Source: Flavobacterium piscisymbiosum (GTDB lineage Bacteria > Bacteroidota > Bacteroidia > Flavobacteriales > Flavobacteriaceae). Taken from it: a stretch of 64,000 nt of DNA. The stretch spans positions 5,456,001 through 5,520,000 of the forward strand of contig NZ_JAJJMM010000001.1 in the NCBI RefSeq assembly GCF_020905295.1, given 5' to 3'. The notes under the pieces are model-generated. The model was given only the letters and a program-made list of their open reading frames with translations, had not been told where the DNA came from and did no database searches. The position numbers and the translations under genes are program-made. Shown one piece after another: positions 17,502 through 27,005 of this stretch (position 1 is its first letter; each line of letters begins with the position of its first letter).

Positions 17502-20500
17502 TTAATTTAAAAAGTTCATTACTTTCAGTGATTTTTTGTGTCCTGCTCTGTCTGTTACGATCACTACAAATATTTGTTTTGTTGAGAAACTGTAATTTTG
17601 AAGCAGTATTTCTTTATTATTCTGAATGTTTTTATGACTCACCAATAATTGTCCAATGGTATTGAAAACCTCTACCTGAGCGATATCCTGGGTTTCATTT
17701 GTAACTGATAATGCATCGTTTTTGAAATAAGCCACGGTTGTGTTATTTGCTTCGATGGTATCTACTGACAGTTTTTTTGCTGTTGACTGCGATGCAAAAT
17801 ACGCGGCATAGGCTTTAGATAATTCAGATGAATTACCACAAGAAGATGCGTCCCAATTTACAGACCAGGTCATTAAACCTCGCAAAGAAGGATAAGGTCC
17901 GCCTGGCTGCATAGTGTATGTTCTTCCTGAAAACGTGGTTCCGTTTCTTAAATAATCCATAGCATTAATTCCTTCTGCAGGCGTTAAATAACCGCTGCCT
18001 GCTGCACTTGGACAAGCTGGTAATGCAATAAGAACTTTTGAGGCCGGTAAACCATCAAAACGCATTCCTGTCGTACCAATATTATACCCTTTTATGACCA
18101 TATCGGTTAGGGCTGTTACCATGTTTGCTTTCTTAGCAGAACCATAATATTGACCATCTAATCCGTTTTCTCCTCCTGTATTATACAATTGTACCGCTAA
18201 CAAATCTAATTCATTACGTAAGTTTTGAATGATTGGCAAGAAAGAACCAAAAGTATCTGTGTAGGTAGAATATCCTCCTTGTACGTATTGGGTTTCCGGA
18301 GCTGCAGTTAATAGAAATCCAGGACCATAGTACGCTTTTAATTCTTTGAAAGCATCTACTACGTTTTTTAATCTAGGATAAGCAGAAATACCCGCATACG
18401 AAATATCTCTTAAACCTCCTGCATTAAAATTCATCGATCCGCCTTCAAAATCAATATCGACTCCATCAAATTGATACTCATCGATAATGGCCTTTAGACC
18501 ATTAACAAAAATATTCTTTTGAGTTACATTGTCTAAAACAACATGACCATTTTGACCTCCAATAGAGACAATAACAGGAACGCCGCTATCTCTTAGGGAT
18601 TTTATATCGTTTTTCAACAATTGTTTATTGAAAACACCATTTGTCAAATATCGGGTGTCATTTGTAGTTAACACTGGTGTATAACCATCGCGATTAACGG
18701 TTTCTACAAAAGAATAATCGACTACATTAAATTTACTTCCCACCATTTGAGAGAAGTATAAAAACGGAGCACCAGCATTTTCCCACGAATGTGCGTATCC
18801 TAAAATAATTTTGGATGGAAGTGGGATAAATCTATTCGTGCTCACCGGAGCAATTTTTATTGTATTGTTTAATGTAGTTACAGCAGCTTTATTATCTGTT
18901 GCTTTGATTACAACCGGATAATCCTGATAAGCAGATGGTGTAAAATTATACGTATAGGTATTATTTGTACCTGCTGTCATGTTGAATGTACCTCCATTTA
19001 TTGTAATAGTAACACCTGAAACCGATCCGTCACTATCTACAGCTGTAACTGAAATTGGTACAACCTGAAAAGAACTTTGGTTTACAGTACCCGATGGTGA
19101 ATTCCAAGTAATTACAGGCAATGAATTAGGACAAGTTGATCCTGAACATTGTAAAGAGAATGCTTTAGTGTTTTCGGCTGTTGTACCACTTGAAGAGGTT
19201 ACTGTTGCTTTCAACGTATAATTTTTGTTGAAATCTGCTGCAACCGGTGTCCAGTTTGCCACATATTCTGTTCCTGAAAGTGTTGCTGTAATATTTTGTC
19301 CGTTGATATTGAATACTACTGACGAAATAGTTAAAGTAGCATCTACACTTGCAGTTGCTTTAAGCTGAATTGCAGTTCCCGGAGCAATGGCTACAGTTGC
19401 CAATGACGGACTTGTAATAGTTACCTGAGGTGGCGTAATTGTAACTGTATTGGTATTGAAGTTGTAAACCTGAGGCGTTGTTGGCATCGCAAAATTTACC
19501 AGATTATTAGGGAAATATGCGGTATTATTGTTCTCCCAACCATTCAGTTTTAAACTTAAAACTTGTGTATAACCTGCTGTAACTGTATTATCAAAAGTAT
19601 AATTTCCTGATGCATCTGTTGTTGCAAGGACACTTTTCCAGTTATGCGTATTATCTGTCCAGGGCACTACTAATTCTACTTTAGCTCCTGCAACAGGAGT
19701 TGTCCCATTTTTAACAGTTCCGCTAATTAAGTTAGTACTTACAAGTGCTGCTCTTGCAGTAGAACCTGTACTGAAGTTGTAAACTGTTGGGTTTGCAGGA
19801 ACGGCAAAATTGGCCAGATTATTAGGTAGGTAAACTACTTCTCCGTTTTCCCAAGTGTTTAATTTTAAACTTGTAATTGTGGTATATCCTGCTACAACTG
19901 CATTGTCAAAACTATATTTTCCCTGAGCATCTGTGGTGGCGATAACACTTTTCCAGGGATGTGTATTATCTGTCCATGGTAAAAGTATTTCTACTTTGGC
20001 ACCAGAAACAAAATTTGCTCCGTTTTTAACCGTTCCGCTAATTTTACCTGAAGGAGTTACAATAACATCCTGAGCATAGTTTAGTGTTTTATTGGCCACT
20101 AAATTGGTGTAAACTGTTGAAGCCGGTGTAAACGTTTGCCCTGTTAAAGCTGCTGTTACGGTATAATTTCCTCCAGAAGGCAAACTAAGCGAATAAGCAC
20201 CACTTGTATTTGTAACTGCTGTGAAATTTCCGGTTGTAGAAGTGGCTGTAACTGTTACGCCCGAAACCGGAGTGGTATTGTTTACAACAGTTCCGCTTAC
20301 GGTATAATTAACAATTGGTGCTCCCTGAATAAAATTCAAAGTTTTGTTTGCATCAATTGCATTATAAACTGTAGAAGCTGGTGTGTATGAGAATCCTGAT
20401 TTTGCAGCTGTAACTGTAAAATTAAGTCCCGCTGTTAAACCCGCAACGCTGTAAACTCCGCTTGCATTCGAAACTGCAGTTAAAACTATTGTTCCTGAAG

Positions 20501-22238
20501 TAGCCGAAACTGTTACGCCAGAAACCGGAGTTGTTCCGTTAAGAACTGTTCCGCCAACGGTATAAGTAGGTTGTGTTCCGTTGATCACTACAGCAGTTTG
20601 ATTTACTGTAACGTTGTTTAAAGTAACCGGAACAAATGTATAAGACGCTTTTAAAGCTGTTAGTGTATAATTTTGTCCTGAAGTTAAGTTATTGAATGTA
20701 AAATTGCCACCTGTAGAAACTACCGTTTGCAATACTACATTGCTTGCATTACGTAATTCAACAGTAACATCCGGAACCAAAGCCGATCCGTTTTTTACAG
20801 AACCTGCAATACTTACTGTTCCCGGAACTACGCTCCCGAATGAGGTATCAACCTGAGTTAATAATGAGTTTGGAATTGAACCTCTTGTATCCTGAGACAA
20901 TTCCCAAACCATACCTCCGGCAAGATTTTTCGATTTAATATATTGCACTTTTAAATCCATTGATTGTTTATCTTCATACGAGATAAACTGTTTTAAAGTA
21001 GCATTGTATAAATAAGGAACTTTTGTTGTATTATCAAAATAACGTACCCATCCTGCCGAAGCTGCACTTGGAGTAACCAACATGGTATTTGGATCTAAAT
21101 AAGCATGTGAATTCGTAACCGGATTTCCTACCAGATCACAAATTTCGATGCTTCCTGAACGTTCGCAGGCTGCTGCTCCGTCCCAGGTTCCGATAGGGTT
21201 TTGCGGATTCGTGCAACCAGGAACGATATCTCTTGGTGCTGAAACGAATAATCCCGGTAAATTAGGATTGGTTCCGTTATTGGCCACATGATCAAATTTC
21301 TTTCCGTAGAAAGGCAATCCCATGATTAATTTATTGGCAGGAAAACCAACTACATTCAAATATTGATTGGTTAATTCATCCAGAGATTCTGATTGTGCTG
21401 CACCATATAGCGGATCATTTGCGTTTCCACTTCCGTATAAAGGAGCATTGTAGCACGTTTTATCGTACCAGTTTCCTCCAAAATCATATCCAAAATAGGT
21501 GATATAATCACAATAAGTCGAAATGTCTTCTGTCATTCCGTATTGCGATCTGTTGTTTGGCCCTAAGTATTGTTTGGATACATTTCGAACATTGTTTCCA
21601 GCCGCAATTGTCACTAATTTATTTGGCATTGCCTGACGCATTGCTTTCAATAAATAAACTAAGTTTTTGTTGTCGTCCGGGCTGTACTTTTGCGGAGGAA
21701 TTGGTGCTCCGTTGATTACTTCAGTACCATCTGTTCCGCCGGAAAGAGGATATTCCCAGTCGATGTCGAAGCCATCAATAAAAGGATAAGTGGTAATGAA
21801 TTTTGCCATGTCTGCTGCCAAAGCGGCTCTTGCAACAGGACTTGCTGCAATTGGAGAAAGATCCTGACCTTTTGTCCATCCTCCTACAGAGATTAAAACT
21901 TTTAAATGCGGGTACTTTTCTTTCAACTTTTTCAAGTCATAAAAGTTTCCTTTTACTGGAGCATCCCAAGGGATTCCGCCTTCAATATGCTCAAAATCGG
22001 CATAGCTGTCCAAACATAATAATTTGGTGTTCTCAGGATGGGCCGGATCATAAGTTGTCCCATAAAAAGAATAATTCAAATGCGTCAATTTACTTCCGTC
22101 GATCTTGGGGATATTAAAATCCCGGGCATAGATAGACCATTGCGCATAATACCCCACTACCTTTTTGCCGTGAGCTGGTTGGGCTAACGCGAGTAAGGGA
22201 AACAGTAACAAAAAAAGCAATCTGTAATAATGTTTCAT
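17502..22238 (-). CDS. chiA: Secreted two-domain chitinase ChiA (GH18-GH18, type IX sorting domain)
   Basis: The start at 22238 gives 1578 residues with a signal peptide ending LLALA|QP; the frame runs 23 codons further up but without signal-like sequence. The N-terminal GH18 domain (~24-480) has DGFDIDWE at 155-162. The middle (~490-960) has five CnaB/carboxypeptidase-regulatory-like repeats, the last two near-duplicates sharing PWTDNTH and LPNNL/FPNNL. Ig-like segments follow, then a second GH18 domain (~1135-1480) with DGVDIDFE at about 1258-1265. The final ~95 residues form a type IX secretion sorting domain. The F. johnsoniae homologue is secreted, cleaved and required for growth on chitin. 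It hydrolyses chitin outside the cell. Confidence 0.97.
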   Translation of the reverse strand: MKHYYRLLFLLLFPLLALAQPAHGKKVVGYYAQWSIYARDFNIPKIDGSKLTHLNYSFYGTTYDPAHPENTKLLCLDSYADFEHIEGGIPWDAPVKGNFYDLKKLKEKYPHLKVLISVGGWTKGQDLSPIAASPVARAALAADMAKFITTYPFIDGFDIDWEYPLSGGTDGTEVINGAPIPPQKYSPDDNKNLVYLLKAMRQAMPNKLVTIAAGNNVRNVSKQYLGPNNRSQYGMTEDISTYCDYITYFGYDFGGNWYDKTCYNAPLYGSGNANDPLYGAAQSESLDELTNQYLNVVGFPANKLIMGLPFYGKKFDHVANNGTNPNLPGLFVSAPRDIVPGCTNPQNPIGTWDGAAACERSGSIEICDLVGNPVTNSHAYLDPNTMLVTPSAASAGWVRYFDNTTKVPYLYNATLKQFISYEDKQSMDLKVQYIKSKNLAGGMVWELSQDTRGSIPNSLLTQVDTSFGSVVPGTVSIAGSVKNGSALVPDVTVELRNASNVVLQTVVSTGGNFTFNNLTSGQNYTLTALKASYTFVPVTLNNVTVNQTAVVINGTQPTYTVGGTVLNGTTPVSGVTVSATSGTIVLTAVSNASGVYSVAGLTAGLNFTVTAAKSGFSYTPASTVYNAIDANKTLNFIQGAPIVNYTVSGTVVNNTTPVSGVTVTATSTTGNFTAVTNTSGAYSLSLPSGGNYTVTAALTGQTFTPASTVYTNLVANKTLNYAQDVIVTPSGKISGTVKNGANFVSGAKVEILLPWTDNTHPWKSVIATTDAQGKYSFDNAVVAGYTTITSLKLNTWENGEVVYLPNNLANFAVPANPTVYNFSTGSTARAALVSTNLISGTVKNGTTPVAGAKVELVVPWTDNTHNWKSVLATTDASGNYTFDNTVTAGYTQVLSLKLNGWENNNTAYFPNNLVNFAMPTTPQVYNFNTNTVTITPPQVTITSPSLATVAIAPGTAIQLKATASVDATLTISSVVFNINGQNITATLSGTEYVANWTPVAADFNKNYTLKATVTSSSGTTAENTKAFSLQCSGSTCPNSLPVITWNSPSGTVNQSSFQVVPISVTAVDSDGSVSGVTITINGGTFNMTAGTNNTYTYNFTPSAYQDYPVVIKATDNKAAVTTLNNTIKIAPVSTNRFIPLPSKIILGYAHSWENAGAPFLYFSQMVGSKFNVVDYSFVETVNRDGYTPVLTTNDTRYLTNGVFNKQLLKNDIKSLRDSGVPVIVSIGGQNGHVVLDNVTQKNIFVNGLKAIIDEYQFDGVDIDFEGGSMNFNAGGLRDISYAGISAYPRLKNVVDAFKELKAYYGPGFLLTAAPETQYVQGGYSTYTDTFGSFLPIIQNLRNELDLLAVQLYNTGGENGLDGQYYGSAKKANMVTALTDMVIKGYNIGTTGMRFDGLPASKVLIALPACPSAAGSGYLTPAEGINAMDYLRNGTTFSGRTYTMQPGGPYPSLRGLMTWSVNWDASSCGNSSELSKAYAAYFASQSTAKKLSVDTIEANNTTVAYFKNDALSVTNETQDIAQVEVFNTIGQLLVSHKNIQNNKEILLQNYSFSTKQIFVVIVTDRAGHKKSLKVMNFLN

Positions 22239-22723
22239 AGTTAAATTAATATTGGTTAATAGAAAAAAATAAATATTCCAATTACAATAAATTGTGCGCC
22301 AAAACACGGCACATAAAAAAACAATAACTGGGTTTCAATAAATTGCAAATAGAAAACATTGCAACCCATTGGATTAATTCATATTACTTCTAAAAATAAA
22401 TACTACTATTACTGATTTTCCATAATCATTAGTGAATAGCACTGATTGATATTTATTTAATTTAAAAAATTAGGTTAGTCAATGATAAATTTGGGGTTTA
22501 TCAATTTCAATACTTGTTTGTCATGTTTATGCTTTATTCTGTTTTATTTGGTTTTAAATGTTAATACTTCTTATTTGGTTACTATATTTTTTATTTGATT
22601 TAATGATTTTAATCTAGTTGCTTTTACCATATTCACCTCTACCAGAAACTTCTGGTAGAGATAAATAAATTACTAATAATCATGGTAACAAAACTTACTA
22701 AATACTAACTCAAACCAAACTCT
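22239..22723. other. Gene-free stretch between GH20 and chiA
   Basis: It is AT-rich and holds no coding frame. A stem-loop at 22637-22660 near the GH20 end is the only clear structure. I see no copy of the ATTGTTGA...CGTTGG element and no exact TAnnTTTG box, so how chiA is transcribed is not clear from the sequence. Confidence 0.6.
22637..22660. other. Stem-loop between GH20 and chiA
   Basis: CTCTACCAGA and TCTGGTAGAG form a perfect 10-bp stem with a four-base loop, without a T run. It is one of three junction hairpins in the chitin locus. Confidence 0.7.
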
Positions 22724-24790
22724 TTAAATTAATTTTTTAAGACTTGCATATACTGATAGCTCAACATCTGCATGATCTTTTGTATTACATTGCTCAATTA
22801 AGCTTTTTAGATCATCTGTTTTTAATGTTGATTTATTATCTAAAACAAGCAATAATTCCTGCGATGCATCTGTCAGCTTTTTAGACAAAGGCAAAATTGG
22901 CTGTACTAATGGCGCATTTGCACTCAGGGCAACTAATTCTTTATTTAAGGCAATCCATCTATTAAAATAAGAGGCTACTTTAGCTTTATTTTCCGGTGTT
23001 TTATTGGCCAGATATTGCGTTACTGCATCATCAAAATCTAAAGAATCTTTGGCATCCGGTCCGCAAGCATCAGCAAAAAGTGTAAACGGAGAATACATTT
23101 GATATTCTGTTCCGCCTTTATTACGTGTATATCCTTTTAATGGCTCACAAACATTCGAGAACTCATTTAGAGAGGCAATATTTTGATTGTTTGTGATGTT
23201 TCTTAAAATCACATCTTTGTTGCGAATGTGTGTTAATCCTATTTCTTCTAATCTAAAAGAAACTACTTCAAGACGTTTGCGCATATTGGCTACATCTGTA
23301 ATATCTTCTGCTGACCAAAGTCTTTCTGCAATTGCAGCTGTTCTTGGCCAAAGTCTTGAATCTATAGTTGTTGGCGTTACCAATTCTGTCCACATTGTAG
23401 CTTCCCCACCCAATATTCTTGCTTTTTCTTCGGCAGTTAAATTGGCTCCTTTTGGCATCGGATCATTCAAATAATGACTTGCAATTGGGTACATCAAATC
23501 GATATAATATCCGTTTGATAAAACTGTTTTATATCCTTTTTTTACTGCATCAACCAATGACTGACCCGCAATAACTCCTTCGTTAGGACCTCTCCAGGAA
23601 TGAATAATGGCATCTTTTGACATGTTTTTTGTCAAAATTTCTTCCCATCCCATTAATTGTTTACCATGTTTTTTAAGCATTGGTACTAATTGCATGGTAA
23701 AATAAGTTTGCAATTCATGATTGTTTGCCAACTTGTTTTTCTTCATGAATTCCTGAATTTTTGGGTTTGCATCCCAGTCTTTACCCTCGTTTTCATCTCC
23801 CCCGATATGAAAATAAGCGCCTGGGAATAATGGACAAACCTCATCAAAAATTTCACTTAATAATTGATATGTTTTAGGATTTGAAGGATCTAATGTTGGC
23901 GAAAAAATACCTGCATTTCTTTCAATTCCATAGGTAGTAATTGCTGTACCCTGAATATTTTTTTCAGAAGTTCCTCCTGTCAATGTAATCACTTTGCTTC
24001 CTATTTCCGGATAAGCGGTAAGTATTGCAGATCCATGACCAGGAACATCTATTTCCGGAACAACCAAAATACCGCGCTCATCAGCATATTTTACGATATT
24101 TTTGATTTCTTCCTGTGTGTAATACATTCCATCTGAAGCTACATCAATCAATTTGCGATGTTTTTTCATTTCGATTCTCCAACCCTGATCGTCTACTAAA
24201 TGCCAGTGAAAAACATTCATTTTCATAGCAGCCAATCCATCGATATTTCTTTTGATGACATCAATTGGCTGAAAATGTCTTGAAACATCAATCATTAAAC
24301 CTCTCCAGGTAAATCTTGGAAAATCTGAAACTTTTGAGTTTGGAAAATAAAATGAGTTATTATTATTCTGTAACATTTGCAATAACGTTTCAAGGCCATG
24401 AAGTGCTCCTAAATCGCTGGTTGCATTGATTATAATCTGATTTTGTTTGATATCTAAATGATAGCTTTCATCTTCATACAAACCAATTTTTCCCGCTTTG
24501 GTACAATTGATCTGAAGTGAAGCTGTTGGAACTTCATTTAATTTAGTAATAAAACCTTGTTCGAAAAAAATACCGGTTCTACCATCTAAGCGACGTAAAA
24601 AACGAGTTACTCCACCAAAAATTCGAGGATTAGGATTTCCGGTAATGTTTACTTTAAAGTTTTTGTTTAAAGCAAAATTTCCGTCGTTTACAACAATACT
24701 CTGAGGCCAGGGCATAAGATTTAGCTGCTCTTTTTGAATTTGAGCACTAGAAGTTACACCTGCTAATAGTAGGACTAATAAATATTTCAT
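22724..24790 (-). CDS. GH20 beta-N-acetylhexosaminidase
   Basis: The 688-residue protein has a signal peptide (LLVLLLAGVTSSA|Q) with no lipobox, so it is likely periplasmic. Residues ~20-155 form the GH20b domain. The catalytic barrel starts at FTWRGLMIDVSRHF (~160), with NVFHWHLVDDQGWRIE, PEIDVPGHG, and the catalytic pair Asp332-Glu333 in HIGGDENEGKDW, then GWEEIL, HSWRG, and WTE in ATMWTELV. It splits chitobiose and other oligosaccharides delivered by the SusC/D systems into GlcNAc using the substrate-assisted mechanism. It lies between nagB and chiA on the same strand. Confidence 0.96.
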   Translation of the reverse strand: MKYLLVLLLAGVTSSAQIQKEQLNLMPWPQSIVVNDGNFALNKNFKVNITGNPNPRIFGGVTRFLRRLDGRTGIFFEQGFITKLNEVPTASLQINCTKAGKIGLYEDESYHLDIKQNQIIINATSDLGALHGLETLLQMLQNNNNSFYFPNSKVSDFPRFTWRGLMIDVSRHFQPIDVIKRNIDGLAAMKMNVFHWHLVDDQGWRIEMKKHRKLIDVASDGMYYTQEEIKNIVKYADERGILVVPEIDVPGHGSAILTAYPEIGSKVITLTGGTSEKNIQGTAITTYGIERNAGIFSPTLDPSNPKTYQLLSEIFDEVCPLFPGAYFHIGGDENEGKDWDANPKIQEFMKKNKLANNHELQTYFTMQLVPMLKKHGKQLMGWEEILTKNMSKDAIIHSWRGPNEGVIAGQSLVDAVKKGYKTVLSNGYYIDLMYPIASHYLNDPMPKGANLTAEEKARILGGEATMWTELVTPTTIDSRLWPRTAAIAERLWSAEDITDVANMRKRLEVVSFRLEEIGLTHIRNKDVILRNITNNQNIASLNEFSNVCEPLKGYTRNKGGTEYQMYSPFTLFADACGPDAKDSLDFDDAVTQYLANKTPENKAKVASYFNRWIALNKELVALSANAPLVQPILPLSKKLTDASQELLLVLDNKSTLKTDDLKSLIEQCNTKDHADVELSVYASLKKLI

Positions 24791-24812
24791 TTTTTACTGT
24801 TTTTGAAAAAGA

Positions 24813-24830
24813 TGTTATCCGGAGATAACA
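24813..24830. other. Short stem-loop between nagB and GH20
   Basis: TGTTATC-CGGA-GATAACA is a perfect 7-bp stem with a four-base loop in the 159-bp spacer. It may be an RNA-processing or stability element. Confidence 0.5.
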
Positions 24831-24949
24831 GTATTAAATAAATAAGAAACAAAACTCAGAATGATCTCTATTGAATCCTCACTTTCCTTATGAAATCAAT
24901 CTGAATTTTGTAATGTGATTCGCTCTCACCCGAATCTTAAATTGTTATT

Positions 24950-26887
24950 CTAGTAATCAAAACGTTTAAAAGCTTCGATTGCTTCGTATTCTGCCAATCC
25001 TAAATCATCGTATAAAATCGCAGTGTTTTTGTTACGGTCTTCGGCTCTAACCCAGAATTCTCTAGAGTCATTTCCCTGAAACATAACCCTGTCTTTTTGA
25101 GATTGGTGGTATAAAATCGCATGACGTTTTAATAATACTTCTGATGGAGAAAGCGGAACAGCCATATCAATTTCATGAATGTCCCATTCGTGCCAGGCTC
25201 CTCTATAAAGCCATAACCAGCAATCATCCATGTATTTTTCTGGTTTTAATTGTTTCATGGCGGCAAAAATCGCATTCAGACAAACTTCGTGCGTTCCGTG
25301 CGGATCTGCCAAATCTCCGGCTGCAAATACCTGATGCGGTTTTATCTTGGCGATAATATCTTTTACAATGGCAATATCTTCAGCTCCTAACGGATTCTTT
25401 TTTACCTGTCCTGTTTCGTAAAACGGAAGATCTAAAAAGTGCGTATTCTCATCTTTTAAACCAATATATCTTGTGGCCGCATAAGATTCTCTTCTTCTTA
25501 TTAATCCTTTTAATTTTCGAACTTCAAGAGAATCGATCTCGTTTTCTGACTTGTTGTTTAAGAATTCAATTACCGATGTGAAGTTGATTCCGCTACCGGC
25601 TTCGCCAATAAAATCTTTGGCAACCTCAGCAAATTTTAATGCTTCGTCATCTGTAACCGCTATATTTCCGGAGGTCTGATATACTACATGTACATCGTGA
25701 CCTTGTTTTATCAATTTTGAAAAAGTTCCTCCCATAGAAATCACATCATCATCCGGATGTGGACTAAAAAGAATCACTCGTTTTTTTGCTGGATTGGCTC
25801 TTTCTGGACGATGCGAATCATCGGTATTGGGTTTTCCACCCGGCCATCCTGTGATGGTATGCTGCAATACGTTGAACATATTGATGTTCAAATCATACGC
25901 AGAACCTTCCTGCGCCAATAGATCAGACATTCCGTTGTTGTTGTAATCTCTGTCTGTTAATTTTAATATCGATTGTTTTGTTTTTTGGCACAACCAAACA
26001 ATCGCTTTGCTTTTTAATTCCTGTGTCCAAATGCATTCTCCAACAAGCCAAGGCGTTTTGAAACGCGTTAGTTCAGATGCTGCAGACTGGTCTAATACGA
26101 AAGTCGCATTAGCATGATTTTGTAAAAATGTAGCAGGAACTTCTGAAGATATATCCCCCTGAATAGTTCTCTTGATGATATCGGCTTTGTTTTGTCCCCA
26201 AGCCATAAGTACGATTCTCTTCGATCTCATGATCGTAGAAACTCCCATGGTAATCGCTCTTTTAGGAACATTGTCGATTCCATTAAAATCTGATGAGGCG
26301 TCTACTCTTGTAATATGATCCAGTGTAATAATTCTGGTTCCTGAATTGATGTGCGATCCCGGCTCGTTGAAACCCACGTGACCTGTACGCCCAATTCCTA
26401 ATAATTGAAAATCAAGACCTCCGGCGTTTTTAATATTCATTTCATAATCAATACAATATTGGTTTAATTCATCAATATGTACCGTTCCGTCAGGAATATT
26501 AACATTCTCTGGTTTGATGTCAATATGATTAAAAAGATGCTGATGCATGAAATAATGATAGCTCTGATTGTTTTCTTTGGTCATTGGATAATATTCATCC
26601 AGATTGAAAGTAATCACGTTGCTAAAGCTCAGGCCTTCCTCTTTGTGCATTCTCACTAACTCTTCGTAAACTTTTATAGGAGAAGAACCTGTTGCTAAAC
26701 CTAATACACAAGATTTTCCTTTTTCTTGTTTAGATCTAATTAATTGCGCAATTTCCTGCGCTACAATTATAGAAGCTTCTGCTGAATTTTTGAAGATTTC
26801 ATTATGGATTTTCTCAAATCTGGTTTCTTCAAATTTTCCCGCACTTTTATAGCTGATATCAGGTTTTATTTCTAAAGCACTTTTCAT
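24950..26887 (-). CDS. nagB: Glucosamine-6-phosphate deaminase fused to a PIG-L-like deacetylase domain
   Basis: The 645-residue protein is about 380 residues longer than ordinary NagB. Residues ~30-290 are the deaminase/isomerase domain: LGLATGSSP, FNLDEYY, GIGRTGHVGFNEPGS, and the RITMG-like AITMGVSTIM segment. From about 365 a second domain begins with VILFSPHPDDDVISMGG (His377-Pro-Asp-Asp-Asp), the zinc motif of PIG-L/LmbE GlcNAc deacetylases, with DPHGTHEVC near residue 555. The pair would deacetylate and deaminate GlcNAc-6-P or GlcN-6-P to fructose-6-P in the cytosol. This fusion is common in Bacteroidota. No separate nagA is seen in the window. The role of the second domain is inferred. 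Confidence 0.93.
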   Translation of the reverse strand: MKSALEIKPDISYKSAGKFEETRFEKIHNEIFKNSAEASIIVAQEIAQLIRSKQEKGKSCVLGLATGSSPIKVYEELVRMHKEEGLSFSNVITFNLDEYYPMTKENNQSYHYFMHQHLFNHIDIKPENVNIPDGTVHIDELNQYCIDYEMNIKNAGGLDFQLLGIGRTGHVGFNEPGSHINSGTRIITLDHITRVDASSDFNGIDNVPKRAITMGVSTIMRSKRIVLMAWGQNKADIIKRTIQGDISSEVPATFLQNHANATFVLDQSAASELTRFKTPWLVGECIWTQELKSKAIVWLCQKTKQSILKLTDRDYNNNGMSDLLAQEGSAYDLNINMFNVLQHTITGWPGGKPNTDDSHRPERANPAKKRVILFSPHPDDDVISMGGTFSKLIKQGHDVHVVYQTSGNIAVTDDEALKFAEVAKDFIGEAGSGINFTSVIEFLNNKSENEIDSLEVRKLKGLIRRRESYAATRYIGLKDENTHFLDLPFYETGQVKKNPLGAEDIAIVKDIIAKIKPHQVFAAGDLADPHGTHEVCLNAIFAAMKQLKPEKYMDDCWLWLYRGAWHEWDIHEIDMAVPLSPSEVLLKRHAILYHQSQKDRVMFQGNDSREFWVRAEDRNKNTAILYDDLGLAEYEAIEAFKRFDY

Positions 26888-26927
26888 TTCTTTTTCTTTT
26901 TTTTGCTATTTACAATTTTGGTTTTTG

Positions 26928-26963
26928 AAATGGTATAAGCAACTCGCATTGCTTATACCATTT
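26928..26963. other. 15-bp perfect stem-loop between susD and nagB
   Basis: AAATGGTATAAGCAA and TTGCTTATACCATTT pair perfectly around CTCGCA. No T run follows on the minus strand. Placed between the outer-membrane pair and the cytosolic enzyme, it could set different mRNA levels for the two parts. Confidence 0.75.
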
Positions 26964-27005
26964 ACTAACCAAACTTAAATTCTTATAGTTCTTTGATATT
27001 TTATT

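Noticed and set aside
21690..22117. Two plus-strand frames inside chiA
   Set aside because: They are shadows of the GH18 domain coding sequence on the other strand.
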